Positions 43,952-51,530 of a DNA stretch of 64,000 nucleotides are shown here, piece after piece. The stretch covers positions 72,714-136,713 of the forward strand of contig NZ_CP121116.1 in assembly GCF_029581395.1 (NCBI RefSeq), read 5' to 3'. Source of the DNA: Roseinatronobacter sp. S2 (lineage in GTDB: Bacteria > Pseudomonadota > Alphaproteobacteria > Rhodobacterales > Rhodobacteraceae). Positions within the stretch are counted from its first letter, which is position 1. Every line of letters begins with the position of its first letter. Under the pieces are notes generated by a model, which saw only the letters and a program-made list of their open reading frames with translations, was not told where the DNA came from and did not search any database. Made by a program: the position numbers and the translations under genes.

Positions 43952-44665
43952 CTACACCTCGACCAGCGGCGCGAACCCGCCAAAGATCATGCGCTTGCCG
44001 TCAAAGGGCATTTGCATTTGTGCAAAGCGCGCATCCTGCATCATGCGGCGGGATCCGTCATCGCGGGTGGCCTTGTCGGGCCATTGCGTCCATGAAAACA
44101 TCACATCTTCATCGGGTTTGGCCTGCACGGCGCGGCGGAAATCGGTAACGGTGCCGTCCGGCACATCCACGCCCCAATTTTCCATGATCCATGTCGCGCC
44201 ATATTCCATAAAGATCGGGTCTATGTCTTGCGCAAAACTGCGAAACGCGGCGCGCCCGTCCTTTGGCACGGCACAGATGAAGCCATCAAAATACCCGCCC
44301 GGCTGGCGCGTGCCCAGTTCCAGAACCGGTTCAAACCCGCCATAGATCACGCGCTTGCCATCAAATGGCATGGGGTTGGTGTCCATGCTCAGACGCGGGT
44401 CGTTGATGGCGTCTTTCATGGCCGCGTCATGGATGGCCCTTGACGGCCACTGATACCACGCGAACACAACGGTTTCATCTGCCTGTGCCTTCACCGCCAT
44501 GGGGAAGGATGTCAGCTTGCCATCGGGCACATCATCGCCCCAACATTCGGCACCGTGCAGCAGGCCGTAAGCGCGAAACCCGTCCATTGCCGTCGTGGCA
44601 TGGGTGCGAAACGTGTCGCGGTTGGTATTGGGGACGGCGGCAACGAAGCCTTGGATATAACTCAT
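43952..44665 (-). CDS. Tandem DUF1428 protein
   Basis: 237 aa made of two DUF1428 (dimeric alpha/beta barrel) units of about 118 residues: YIQGFVAAVPNTNRDTFRTH ... MPFDGKRVIYGGFEPVLE and YFDGFICAVPKDGRAAFRSF ... MPFDGKRMIFGGFAPLVE. Single-domain members are the norm, so this is an internal duplication. Function of the family unknown. ATG 44665 behind AAAGGAAAG. Confidence 0.87.
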   Translation of the reverse strand: MSYIQGFVAAVPNTNRDTFRTHATTAMDGFRAYGLLHGAECWGDDVPDGKLTSFPMAVKAQADETVVFAWYQWPSRAIHDAAMKDAINDPRLSMDTNPMPFDGKRVIYGGFEPVLELGTRQPGGYFDGFICAVPKDGRAAFRSFAQDIDPIFMEYGATWIMENWGVDVPDGTVTDFRRAVQAKPDEDVMFSWTQWPDKATRDDGSRRMMQDARFAQMQMPFDGKRMIFGGFAPLVEV

Positions 44666-44704
44666 CTCTCTCTTTCCTTTCATATGTGGGTTTTTTGCGT
44701 GGTA

Positions 44705-45379
44705 TCAGTCTGCCGCCGCAAAATGGGCCATCTGGTCGGCATATGCTTTGGCGAAGGCAGGGCGCGCGGTGGCGCGTGCGACATAGGCGCGGCAGGCGGG
44801 CGCATCGGCCAGCCCGTCAAAGCGGTCAACAAGGCGCAGCACATCGGACATCGCGATATCTGCAATTGAAAACGCGCCTGCCAGCCAGTCGCGCCCCGCC
44901 AGAATCTGTTCGGTGTATTGCACCCGCGCCTTCAGAAACGCATCCAGATGCGCCCGCCCCGGTGTCTGCTCCGTGTCGCGCGCGAAGTGGAAGATCGACC
45001 AAGGCAGACTGGCCGCTTCGACCGAATTCAGCGCGGCGAAAAGCCATGTGATGACATCTTGCCGCGCGCGTGGGTCGGTTGGCATCAGCGCAGCACTGCG
45101 TTCGCCCAAATAAAGCAGGATCGCCCCCGATTCAAAGATGGTCTGGTCGCCATCTGTCAGCCACGGGACCTGCGCATAGGGGTGCTGTGCCATCTGGTCC
45201 GCATCAAGGTCGCGGAACGGCACGCTTGGCGTAAACGGCACGCTGGCCACGCGGTAGGGCAATCGCGCTTCTTCCAGCGCCCACCGCACGCGCAGATCAC
45301 GCACATAGCCGCGCGGCAGGTCGGGCACCCAGTCAAGGGTTGTCAGTATCATATCGGGCATTGGCATATCCTTCGTCAT
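44705..45379 (-). CDS. Glutathione S-transferase family protein
   Basis: 224 aa. N-terminal thioredoxin-like domain (RVRWALEEARLPYRVA, then VPWLTDGDQTIFESGAILLY with the GSH-binding Glu-Ser near residue 75-77) and an all-helical C-terminal domain with AGAFSIADIAMSDVLR. ATG 45379 overlaps the upstream stop (ATGA), so it is co-translated with the serine hydrolase. Confidence 0.9.
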   Translation of the reverse strand: MTKDMPMPDMILTTLDWVPDLPRGYVRDLRVRWALEEARLPYRVASVPFTPSVPFRDLDADQMAQHPYAQVPWLTDGDQTIFESGAILLYLGERSAALMPTDPRARQDVITWLFAALNSVEAASLPWSIFHFARDTEQTPGRAHLDAFLKARVQYTEQILAGRDWLAGAFSIADIAMSDVLRLVDRFDGLADAPACRAYVARATARPAFAKAYADQMAHFAAAD

Positions 45380-46629
45380 CGCGCGTCAAAGGCCGCATGG
45401 GTGAACGCATCGGCCAGCGCGACATCATCCGGGCCGGTCATCATGCGTTGGGTGAACAGGGCCGCCACTGTGTCACTGGCCGGATCGCACCAGAAGCTGG
45501 TTCCATACCCGCCCCACCAGCCAAAGCGCCCGATTGCGTCCTGCGGCGCGGTGCGTATGGCCACGCCCAGACCCCAGCCATGTGTGTCCCAGAAATCTGC
45601 CGGAAACCATGGCGATGCCGCTTTTTGCGCGGGCGTAATCTGGTCGCGCAGCATGTCATCCACCAAAGCCGCATCCAGCAGCCGCCCGCCATCCGCCATG
45701 CCGCCTGCCAGCAAAAACCGGCCAAACGCCAGAAAATCATCAACGCTGGAAACATGACCACCGCCACCGGCCTGAAACACAGGCGGGTCCGCGAAACTGT
45801 CGGCAGCGGCTGAATTCCACCGCTCCAGCGCACCAGTGTCAGGGTTGGCCGCGTATTGCGTGGCCAGACGGTCGGCAGGGCCGGAAAACGCGGTGTCTTG
45901 CATCCCCAAGGGCGCGCAGACCCGCGCGCGCAGAAATTCGTCCAGCGACATGCCGCTGGCGCGCGCAACCAGCACGCCCGCAACATCAAGGCCGGTGTGA
46001 TAGCGCCACGCCGCGCCCGGTTGGTGCATCAGCGGCAATGACCCCAGCCGCGCCATGTAAGTGTCGGCATCTTCCGCAAACAGCGTTGGCCCCGGCATTA
46101 CGCCAAGCGCCTGCATCTGGCCTGCAACCGGCACTTCGGCAGGGTCGGCGAACACAATGCCCAGCCCCATGCGCATGGTTAACAGGTCGCGCAGCGTGAT
46201 CGCGCGGGTGGCAGGCACCGTGTCATCAAGTGCGCCACCCTGTTGGCGCAGCACATGCCGGTCGGCCAGTTCGGGCAACCATGGATCGACAGGATCATCC
46301 AGCCCTATTGTGCCATCCTGCACCAGCATCAGTGCGGCCACCGCCGTCAGGGGCTTGCCGATGGACGCGACAGCGAACAGCGTATCGCGCGTCATGGGCG
46401 CGCCGCTGTCAATATCGCGCAGGCCCGCAACATGGGTCCAGACATCCGGCCCGCGCGCGATCAGTGCCACCAGCCCCGGCACCTGACCGGACGCGACCGC
46501 CCTGTCCAGCGTGGCTTGCAAACTGCTGAAATCTGACGCCCGCACCGGATTAGTCCAGCCAAGCGCCAAGGGCAGTGCGGCGGCCCCGGCCAGCGTTTGC
46601 CTGCGCGTCAAGAAGGGGGTTTTGCACAT
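45376..46629 (-). CDS. Serine hydrolase, beta-lactamase class C fold, Tat-exported
   Basis: 417 aa. Twin-arginine signal (TRRQTLAGAAALPLALG, residues about 8-24). Catalytic SxxK in FAVASIGKPLTAVAAL near residue 90, YHTG near 190 in the YxN position, and a late GGYGTSFW segment in the KTG position. Likely a periplasmic esterase or peptidase. Start ATG 46629 with GGGAGAG; TTG 46632 less likely. Promoter region carries the dyad at 46675. Confidence 0.88.
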   Translation of the reverse strand: MCKTPFLTRRQTLAGAAALPLALGWTNPVRASDFSSLQATLDRAVASGQVPGLVALIARGPDVWTHVAGLRDIDSGAPMTRDTLFAVASIGKPLTAVAALMLVQDGTIGLDDPVDPWLPELADRHVLRQQGGALDDTVPATRAITLRDLLTMRMGLGIVFADPAEVPVAGQMQALGVMPGPTLFAEDADTYMARLGSLPLMHQPGAAWRYHTGLDVAGVLVARASGMSLDEFLRARVCAPLGMQDTAFSGPADRLATQYAANPDTGALERWNSAAADSFADPPVFQAGGGGHVSSVDDFLAFGRFLLAGGMADGGRLLDAALVDDMLRDQITPAQKAASPWFPADFWDTHGWGLGVAIRTAPQDAIGRFGWWGGYGTSFWCDPASDTVAALFTQRMMTGPDDVALADAFTHAAFDAR

Positions 46630-46674
46630 CAATCTCTCCCGTTTGGACTCAGTGTATTACATTTTGTAGCAAGA

Positions 46675-46696
46675 TAAACTTGCATATACAAGTTTA
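46675..46696. promoter_or_regulatory. Dyad upstream of serine hydrolase
   Basis: TAAACTTG-CATATA-CAAGTTTA, 8-bp perfect arms, 46 bp before the hydrolase ATG. Probable operator; regulator unknown. Confidence 0.5.
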
Positions 46697-46814
46697 AGGT
46701 CAGATCACACCGGACACCAGCGGCGCGATCCTTTCGGGGCGGGCTGAAAATGCCACCGCGCAAGGCCGCTTACGGCAAAAACCCTGATTTCCGGCGACAT
46801 GGCCTTGCGTCTGC

Positions 46815-46837
46815 TAAATGTTATAATATAACATTTC
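46815..46837 (+). promoter_or_regulatory. Zur-type box
   Basis: A 10-1-10 perfect palindrome centred on 46826 (AAATGTTATA / TATAACATTT). The 23-base window matches the published gammaproteobacterial Zur consensus (GAAATGTTATA-N-TATAACATTTC) at every specified position but the first (T for G). It contains TATAAT, so it could overlap a -10 box. Located 155 bp upstream of the cobalamin riboswitch and 186 bp from the divergent hydrolase. Confidence 0.75.
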
Positions 46838-46991
46838 TTATCTGCCCTGCAATTTTTGTCTGCATGCCCATGACCCCGCCAACCCACATCATCCACCTGA
46901 TCCTGACCGTGCTGTTGCGCGGCTTTTCCCCTTTGCCCGACACCATGCCGAAATGACCTTGCCGCCGAATAAAGTTCAAGCTATGCAACCT

Positions 46992-47165
46992 GTGATGGTG
47001 CCCGGAATAGTCCGGGAGAATAGGGAAGCCGGTGCGGGGACAACCCCCAATTCCGGCGCTGCCCCCGCAACTGTAAGCGGTACGCACCCCCTTTATGCCA
47101 CTGAACCAGCCGGTTCGGGAAGGCGGGAAGGTGCGACACCCGCGAGCCAGGAGACCTGCCATCAC
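46992..47165 (+). ncRNA. Cobalamin riboswitch
   Basis: All hallmarks in order: P1 arm GTGATGG pairing with CCATCAC at the end, AATAGGGAAGCCGGTG, GCTGCCCCCGCAACTGTAAG, CCACTG, GGGAAGGC, and the B12-box GAGCCAGGAGACCTGCC. Binding of adenosyl- or related cobalamin should shut down the operon downstream. The expression platform is the hairpin at 47179-47196 that buries the start of the GGAGGAGG ribosome site. Confidence 0.96.
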
Positions 47166-47178
47166 CAGAAACACAAAC

Positions 47179-47202
47179 CCGGGCGGGGTGCCCCGGAGGA
47201 GG
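47179..47202 (+). promoter_or_regulatory. Riboswitch expression platform/ribosome-site hairpin
   Basis: CCGGG (47179-47183) can pair with CCCGG (47192-47196), alternatively CGGGG with CCCCG, directly adjoining GGAGGAGG (47195-47202) in front of the ATG at 47208. Suggests control at translation initiation. Confidence 0.6.
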
Positions 47203-47207
47203 AAGTA

Positions 47208-47297
47208 ATGACCAGACCTATGGCCGTGCCCGGCCACATACTGGCGCGTTCCTGCTTCTCCGCAAGGAGAGGGAATGCGCATGATTGCGAAATCTGA
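47208..47297 (+). CDS. Tiny ORF 1 after cobalamin riboswitch
   Basis: 29 aa (MTRPMAVPGHILARSCFSAR...), with the strongest ribosome site of the region (GGAGGAGG, 5 bp spacing) controlled by the riboswitch. No family recognised; not CbtB-like. Overlaps tiny ORF 2. May be a leader peptide that couples riboswitch control to the downstream genes. Confidence 0.45.
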   Translation: MTRPMAVPGHILARSCFSARRGNAHDCEI

Positions 47298-47373
47298 CAC
47301 TGCCACATCACAACGGACGGGCATCAGCGGTCTGCCGCGCTCTGGCCCCATCCGGCCAAGGGTGCAACCGTGA
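47275..47373 (+). CDS. Tiny ORF 2, coupled to the CbiX-like gene
   Basis: 32 aa (MRMIAKSDTATSQRTGISGL...), ribosome site AAGGAGAGGGA directly before the ATG. Its TGA overlaps the ATG of the next gene (TGATG), so it likely serves translational coupling; the next gene has no ribosome site of its own. Confidence 0.5.
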   Translation: MRMIAKSDTATSQRTGISGLPRSGPIRPRVQP

Positions 47374-48140
47374 TGGCGGGCGCAGATCATCTTGTCATCT
47401 GCTTTTCGCAGCCCAGCCTGTCGGCGCGCGACGAAGCGCGTTTCAGGACAGCGCTTGATCTGGCGGCGCGCAAAACATTCGGACCCGCAATTTCGGTGGT
47501 CCGGCTGGAAGGGGCCGGAACCGATCTGGTGGCCGCAATGCGCGATGCGCGCGACACGGGTGCGCAACATCTGCGCATCATGCCGGTCGGGTTCCCGATG
47601 GCTGCCAATATCCGCGCGTGGCTTCCCGGCGCAATTGCCCATTTTGCCGCCACAGAAGGCGGGGATATGCGCATAGACCTTGCTGATCTGTGCAATGTCG
47701 AGGATGCAGCGCAGGCACTCGTTGCCCTGTCGATCAACGCAGATGCACAGGATTTGCAGGCCGTCCGGCCAAGCCTTGGCAAGCCGGGCTGGCAGTTTCT
47801 GCCCGATTTCGACACCCATATTCTTGTTTGCACAGGTCCGCGCTGCGCCTTTCGCGGTGCAGGAACGCTGCATGCACAACTGAAGGCCCGCATCGCAAAA
47901 GCAGGCCTGTCCGACCGCTGCATGACCACAACGACCGGCTGTCTGTTTCCCTGCAATCAAGGTCCGGTGCTGGTGCTGTATCCGCAAGGGGCCTGGTATC
48001 ACGTCCCGGATCAGGACGCGCTGGACCGGATCGTGTGCGATGTCATCGCACAGGGTGGCGATGCCCCCGACCTGCGCCTGAGCGAACGCCCGGGCAGCCG
48101 CCGCGACATGTCCCCCACAAAAATCGAAAGGATAAAGTAG
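47373..48140 (+). CDS. CbiX-like/(2Fe-2S) ferredoxin-like fusion protein
   Basis: 255 aa. Residues about 4-120 have the chelatase (CbiX/SirB) fold pattern, HLVICFSQPSLSARDEARFR and GAQHLRIMPVGFPMAANIRA, but the metal-binding His positions (GHGS and the second-motif His) read CFSQ and GFPM. Residues about 150-230 are a thioredoxin-like 2Fe-2S ferredoxin domain with CTGPRC and GCLFPCNQGPVLVLYPQGAW. Such fusions occur in cobalamin clusters. ATG 47373 by TGATG coupling (GTG 47370 possible). First full-size gene under the riboswitch; possibly cobalt handling or delivery rather than chelation. Confidence 0.75.
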   Translation: MAGADHLVICFSQPSLSARDEARFRTALDLAARKTFGPAISVVRLEGAGTDLVAAMRDARDTGAQHLRIMPVGFPMAANIRAWLPGAIAHFAATEGGDMRIDLADLCNVEDAAQALVALSINADAQDLQAVRPSLGKPGWQFLPDFDTHILVCTGPRCAFRGAGTLHAQLKARIAKAGLSDRCMTTTTGCLFPCNQGPVLVLYPQGAWYHVPDQDALDRIVCDVIAQGGDAPDLRLSERPGSRRDMSPTKIERIK

Positions 48141-48142
48141 CG

Positions 48143-49690
48143 ATGTTAAACCTTGCCCGAGTTTCCCTGTCCGGCGCAGTGACGGCTGTTGTGCTGGCCC
48201 TGCCGCAGATTGCCATGGCGCATGATCCCCACGCCGACCTGCGCATCGTCACCTCATTCACGATCAACAGCATGAACCCGTGGCAGGACGGGTATTGGAT
48301 GCAGGAATTCGGACAAGCCGAATTGCTGATGAAATTCAACGAGGACGGGAACCACCACCCGTGGCTTTTGTCATCGCTTGAAAACCCCGAACCGAACCGC
48401 TGGGTTCTGACACTGCGCGACGAGCTGCATTTCCAAAACGGCAGGCCGGTCGATGCCGCAGCCGTATTGGCCGCGATAGACGCCGCGATAGACCATTCGC
48501 CCGCGGCGCAAGGGTCGGTGCCGGATGGTGCCGAATTTACAGTAACCGGCGCGTTGGAGCTGACAGTGACCACCCCTGCCCCATGGCCGGAACTTCCCGG
48601 CGTTCTGGCGGACGAGCAGGTTTTTCTGATCCTTGATGCGGATGCGGTTGCCGCCGTGGGCGAAGACTGGGCGCAACTGGTGGGTGCCGGCATTTACACC
48701 GGACCTTACAGCGTGACCGGACTGGACGACACACGCCTGAAGGCCGAAGCCTTCGCAGATTACTGGCAGGGAACACCGGCCTTGCCGGGGCTGACTGTCG
48801 CGTTTGTTCCCGACCCAAATGCCCGCATTCTGGCCGTGCAGAATAATGAGGCCGACATCGCGCTGTACCCCCCGCTTGCCGCGAGGCCCGCAGTGGACGC
48901 CATGCCGGATGTGCATTTCAACCTTGGCGGACTGTCCACCGGCGGCTTCACGGGCTACATGAATCTTGAACAAGGGCCGCTGGCGGATGTGTCGGTGCGC
49001 AAGGCCGTTTTGCGGGCCGTTGATTACCGCGAGATCGCGCAAGATGTGTTCCGCGGCGGGCTGGCGCAGGCACATTCGCTTTATGCGGAGAACCTGCCCT
49101 TCGCATTGCAGAACTACCAGACCGATCTGCTGGACGCCGCAGCCCTGCTGGATGCCGCAGGGTGGGTGACAGGGCCGGACGGCATCCGGCACAAGGACGG
49201 CAGGAAACTGTCGGTCATTCTTGCAATCTATCCCCAGCAACCCGATCTGGTGCCGCTGTCCACGGCGGTGCAGGCGCAGCTTGCGCGCGTGGGAATTGAC
49301 GCCGAGATTGTCAGCTTCGACGGCATCAATCAGGCCCTGCTGGAGCCATCGAACCGGTGGGATCTGGCCATGGTTTCCACAGGGGCCGCCAGTTGGGGCC
49401 GCGTGCAGAATTTTCTGAACACCTATCTTTTGCCGGGTGCGCGCCGGAACTATGGCGGCTATGACAATGCAGAAGTGAACGCACTTGTCCCCGAACTGGC
49501 CACAGAGGTGGACCCCGAACGCCGCACCGAAATCCTGCACCGTATCCAGTCAATCCTGTGGGACGAAGACCCCTATGCATTCTCGTTCAACATCCATCTT
49601 GGGCGCGTCATCGTGAACGACCAGTATGCCTGCTACGCGCCGGGTTTTGCGCTGTATCATGTGTCGTGGCAGACCGCGCCTTGCGACTAA
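48143..49690 (+). CDS. ABC transporter substrate-binding protein family 5 (NikA/OppA type)
   Basis: 515 aa periplasmic protein with signal peptide (cleavage after AMA near 24). SBP_bac_5 features: LRDELHFQNGRPVDAAAVLA near 92, and VRKAVLRAVDYREIAQDVFR near 290. NikA-like proteins bind metal chelates or peptides; the cobalamin riboswitch suggests a cobalt chelate, corrinoid-related compound or metallophore. ATG 48143 is 2 bp after the previous stop. Long frame from 47690 is in the preceding gene and rejected. Confidence 0.9.
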   Translation: MLNLARVSLSGAVTAVVLALPQIAMAHDPHADLRIVTSFTINSMNPWQDGYWMQEFGQAELLMKFNEDGNHHPWLLSSLENPEPNRWVLTLRDELHFQNGRPVDAAAVLAAIDAAIDHSPAAQGSVPDGAEFTVTGALELTVTTPAPWPELPGVLADEQVFLILDADAVAAVGEDWAQLVGAGIYTGPYSVTGLDDTRLKAEAFADYWQGTPALPGLTVAFVPDPNARILAVQNNEADIALYPPLAARPAVDAMPDVHFNLGGLSTGGFTGYMNLEQGPLADVSVRKAVLRAVDYREIAQDVFRGGLAQAHSLYAENLPFALQNYQTDLLDAAALLDAAGWVTGPDGIRHKDGRKLSVILAIYPQQPDLVPLSTAVQAQLARVGIDAEIVSFDGINQALLEPSNRWDLAMVSTGAASWGRVQNFLNTYLLPGARRNYGGYDNAEVNALVPELATEVDPERRTEILHRIQSILWDEDPYAFSFNIHLGRVIVNDQYACYAPGFALYHVSWQTAPCD

Positions 49691-49734
49691 GGTTGCGGGA
49701 CATCAAGGCGCGCGGTCTGGGCCGCGCCCTTGTA

Positions 49735-50658
49735 ATGCGGCTGGGTCAGGCCGTGCTGGCGGCGTTCGGCGCAAGCCTGCTGGTGTGGCTGATGCTGCCG
49801 CTTGCGCCCGGTGATCCGGTGGACATGATCCTGAATGCCCAGCGGGTGGAGGAACCGACAGACCAGCACATCGCAGCTCTGCGCGACCGCTTCGGTCTGG
49901 ACCGGCCTTTATGGCAGCGATATCTGGTCTGGATCGGGGGCGTGGTGCAGGGCGATTTCGGGCTGTCATGGCGCACGGGCGAACCGGTCCTGTCGGGGCT
50001 GATGCGCCGCCTGCCTGCAACCTTGCAACTGGTCGGGCTGTCCTTCGTAATCTCTGTGGCGTGGTCGCTGGGGCTGGCGCTGGTCGCCGCACGCTGGGCG
50101 GGGCGCTGGCCGGACCGGCTGGTGCTGGCCTATACGCGGGTGCTGGCTGCAACACCGTCATTTGTGCTGGCGCTTCTGGTGCTGCAATTCGTCGTGGTGG
50201 GCATGGGGATCGGGCTGGTTCTGTCAGGGGGCGCGGGTGCCACGCTGATTATCGCCGCCGCAATTCTGGGGATTGACCGCGCGGCGGGCTGGACACAATT
50301 GCTGCGCGCCGGATTGCTGGAGCACCTTGCGCGCGGCCCCGCCGATGTTGCCAAAGCGCGCGGCGCAAGGCCGGGCCGCGTGCTGGCAATCTATGCCCTG
50401 CCCCCTGCCCTGCTGCCATGGATGACCGCGCTTGGCATCAGTCTTGGTGGCCTGATCGGCGGCGCGCCGATACTGGAAATGATATTCACATGGCCCGGAA
50501 TAGGTGAACATGTCCTGACGGCCCTTTCGGTGCGCGATGTCCCCGTGATTCAGGCCTTCGTCCTGATTGCCGTGCTGGCCTATGTCGCGGCCAGTCTGCT
50601 GGTTGATGCAATGGCCATCATGCTGGACCCGCGCATGCGCCATGCGAGGCATGCATGA
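49735..50658 (+). CDS. ABC transporter permease (NikB/DppB type)
   Basis: 307 aa, six TM helices, family hallmarks LAPGDPVDMIL near 25, LDRPLWQRYLVWIGGVVQGD near 53, and the C-terminal ARHA. The EAA loop is ADVAKARGARPGRVLAIYAL near 203. Start chosen at ATG 49735 for a normal NikB length; an in-frame TTG at 49693 is close behind the binding-protein stop. Neither has a strong ribosome site. Confidence 0.88.
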   Translation: MRLGQAVLAAFGASLLVWLMLPLAPGDPVDMILNAQRVEEPTDQHIAALRDRFGLDRPLWQRYLVWIGGVVQGDFGLSWRTGEPVLSGLMRRLPATLQLVGLSFVISVAWSLGLALVAARWAGRWPDRLVLAYTRVLAATPSFVLALLVLQFVVVGMGIGLVLSGGAGATLIIAAAILGIDRAAGWTQLLRAGLLEHLARGPADVAKARGARPGRVLAIYALPPALLPWMTALGISLGGLIGGAPILEMIFTWPGIGEHVLTALSVRDVPVIQAFVLIAVLAYVAASLLVDAMAIMLDPRMRHARHA

Positions 50659-51530
50659 ATCTGCGCCGCGCCACATTGACAGGGCCCGTTGCGCCCCCGC
50701 CGCGCGGCATTCTTGCGGCCGTGCTGCACCATCCGTCAGGGCGCTGGGGGGTGGTGCTGGGCGTGGCGCTGACCGCCATGGCCGTGGCGGGGCCGTGGGT
50801 TGTGGCCCATCCGCCAAATGTGCCGGATTATGCCGCCGCATTGCGCCCGCCCGGATCAGGGCACTGGCTGGGCACCGATGCCACCGGACGCGACCAGCTG
50901 TCGCGGCTGGTCGACGGGGCGCGGCGGTCGCTGGGCGGGGCGCTGGCCGTGTCGGTTGCAATTACCCTGATCGGGTTGATAGTCGGCACATTGGCAGCGC
51001 TGGCCGGTCGCTGGGTCGATGCCGCGCTGATGCGGTTTGTCGATGTCATCATGGCGCTGCCCGGGCTGATCGTTGCATTTGCCGTGATCGGGGTTTTGGG
51101 GCCGGGATATGTGAACCTGCTGATCGCGCTGATCGCCGCTGACTGGGCCTATAAGGCGCGGATTGCGCGGGCCTGCGCGTTCGACGCCGTGCGCAGCCCC
51201 GCCGCCGAAGTGTCGCGCCAGTTTGGCGTGCCCGAATGGCGCGTCGTGCTTCATCATGTCCTGCCGCCGGTTTTCTGGCCGCTTCTGGTGCTGGGCACCC
51301 TGGGGTTGGGCGGTCAGATCGCGGCCATATCGGCGTTTTCGTTTCTTGGGCTTGGGGTGCAGGTGCCCCATGCCGAATGGGGCGCAATGCTGGCCGATAC
51401 ACGCTTTTTGTTCACGGTCGCGCCGTGGCTTTTGCTTGGCCCGTCGGCGTGCATTCTGCTGTCGGTGCTGGCATCAAACCTGCTGGGCGAGGCCCTGCGC
51501 GACCTTGCCACACCCGAGGGGAGGTCATGA
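50655..51530 (+). CDS. ABC transporter permease (NikC/DppC type)
   Basis: 291 aa, with HWLGTDATGRDQLSRLVDGA near 72 as the DppC signature, EAA loop AAEVSRQFGVPEWRVVLHHV near 179, and C-terminal LGEALRDLATPE. ATGA overlap with both neighbours. Confidence 0.92.
   Translation: MNLRRATLTGPVAPPPRGILAAVLHHPSGRWGVVLGVALTAMAVAGPWVVAHPPNVPDYAAALRPPGSGHWLGTDATGRDQLSRLVDGARRSLGGALAVSVAITLIGLIVGTLAALAGRWVDAALMRFVDVIMALPGLIVAFAVIGVLGPGYVNLLIALIAADWAYKARIARACAFDAVRSPAAEVSRQFGVPEWRVVLHHVLPPVFWPLLVLGTLGLGGQIAAISAFSFLGLGVQVPHAEWGAMLADTRFLFTVAPWLLLGPSACILLSVLASNLLGEALRDLATPEGRS

Noticed and set aside
46864..46956. 30-codon frame between the Zur box and the riboswitch
   Set aside because: No ribosome site and no resemblance to a known leader peptide.
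46821..48002. 393-codon minus-strand frame across the riboswitch
   Set aside because: Runs antisense through the cobalamin riboswitch and the CbiX-like gene, which have strong independent support.
48371..49540. 389-codon minus-strand frame
   Set aside because: Antisense shadow of the SBP_bac_5 gene; Cys/His/Arg-rich composition typical of such shadows.
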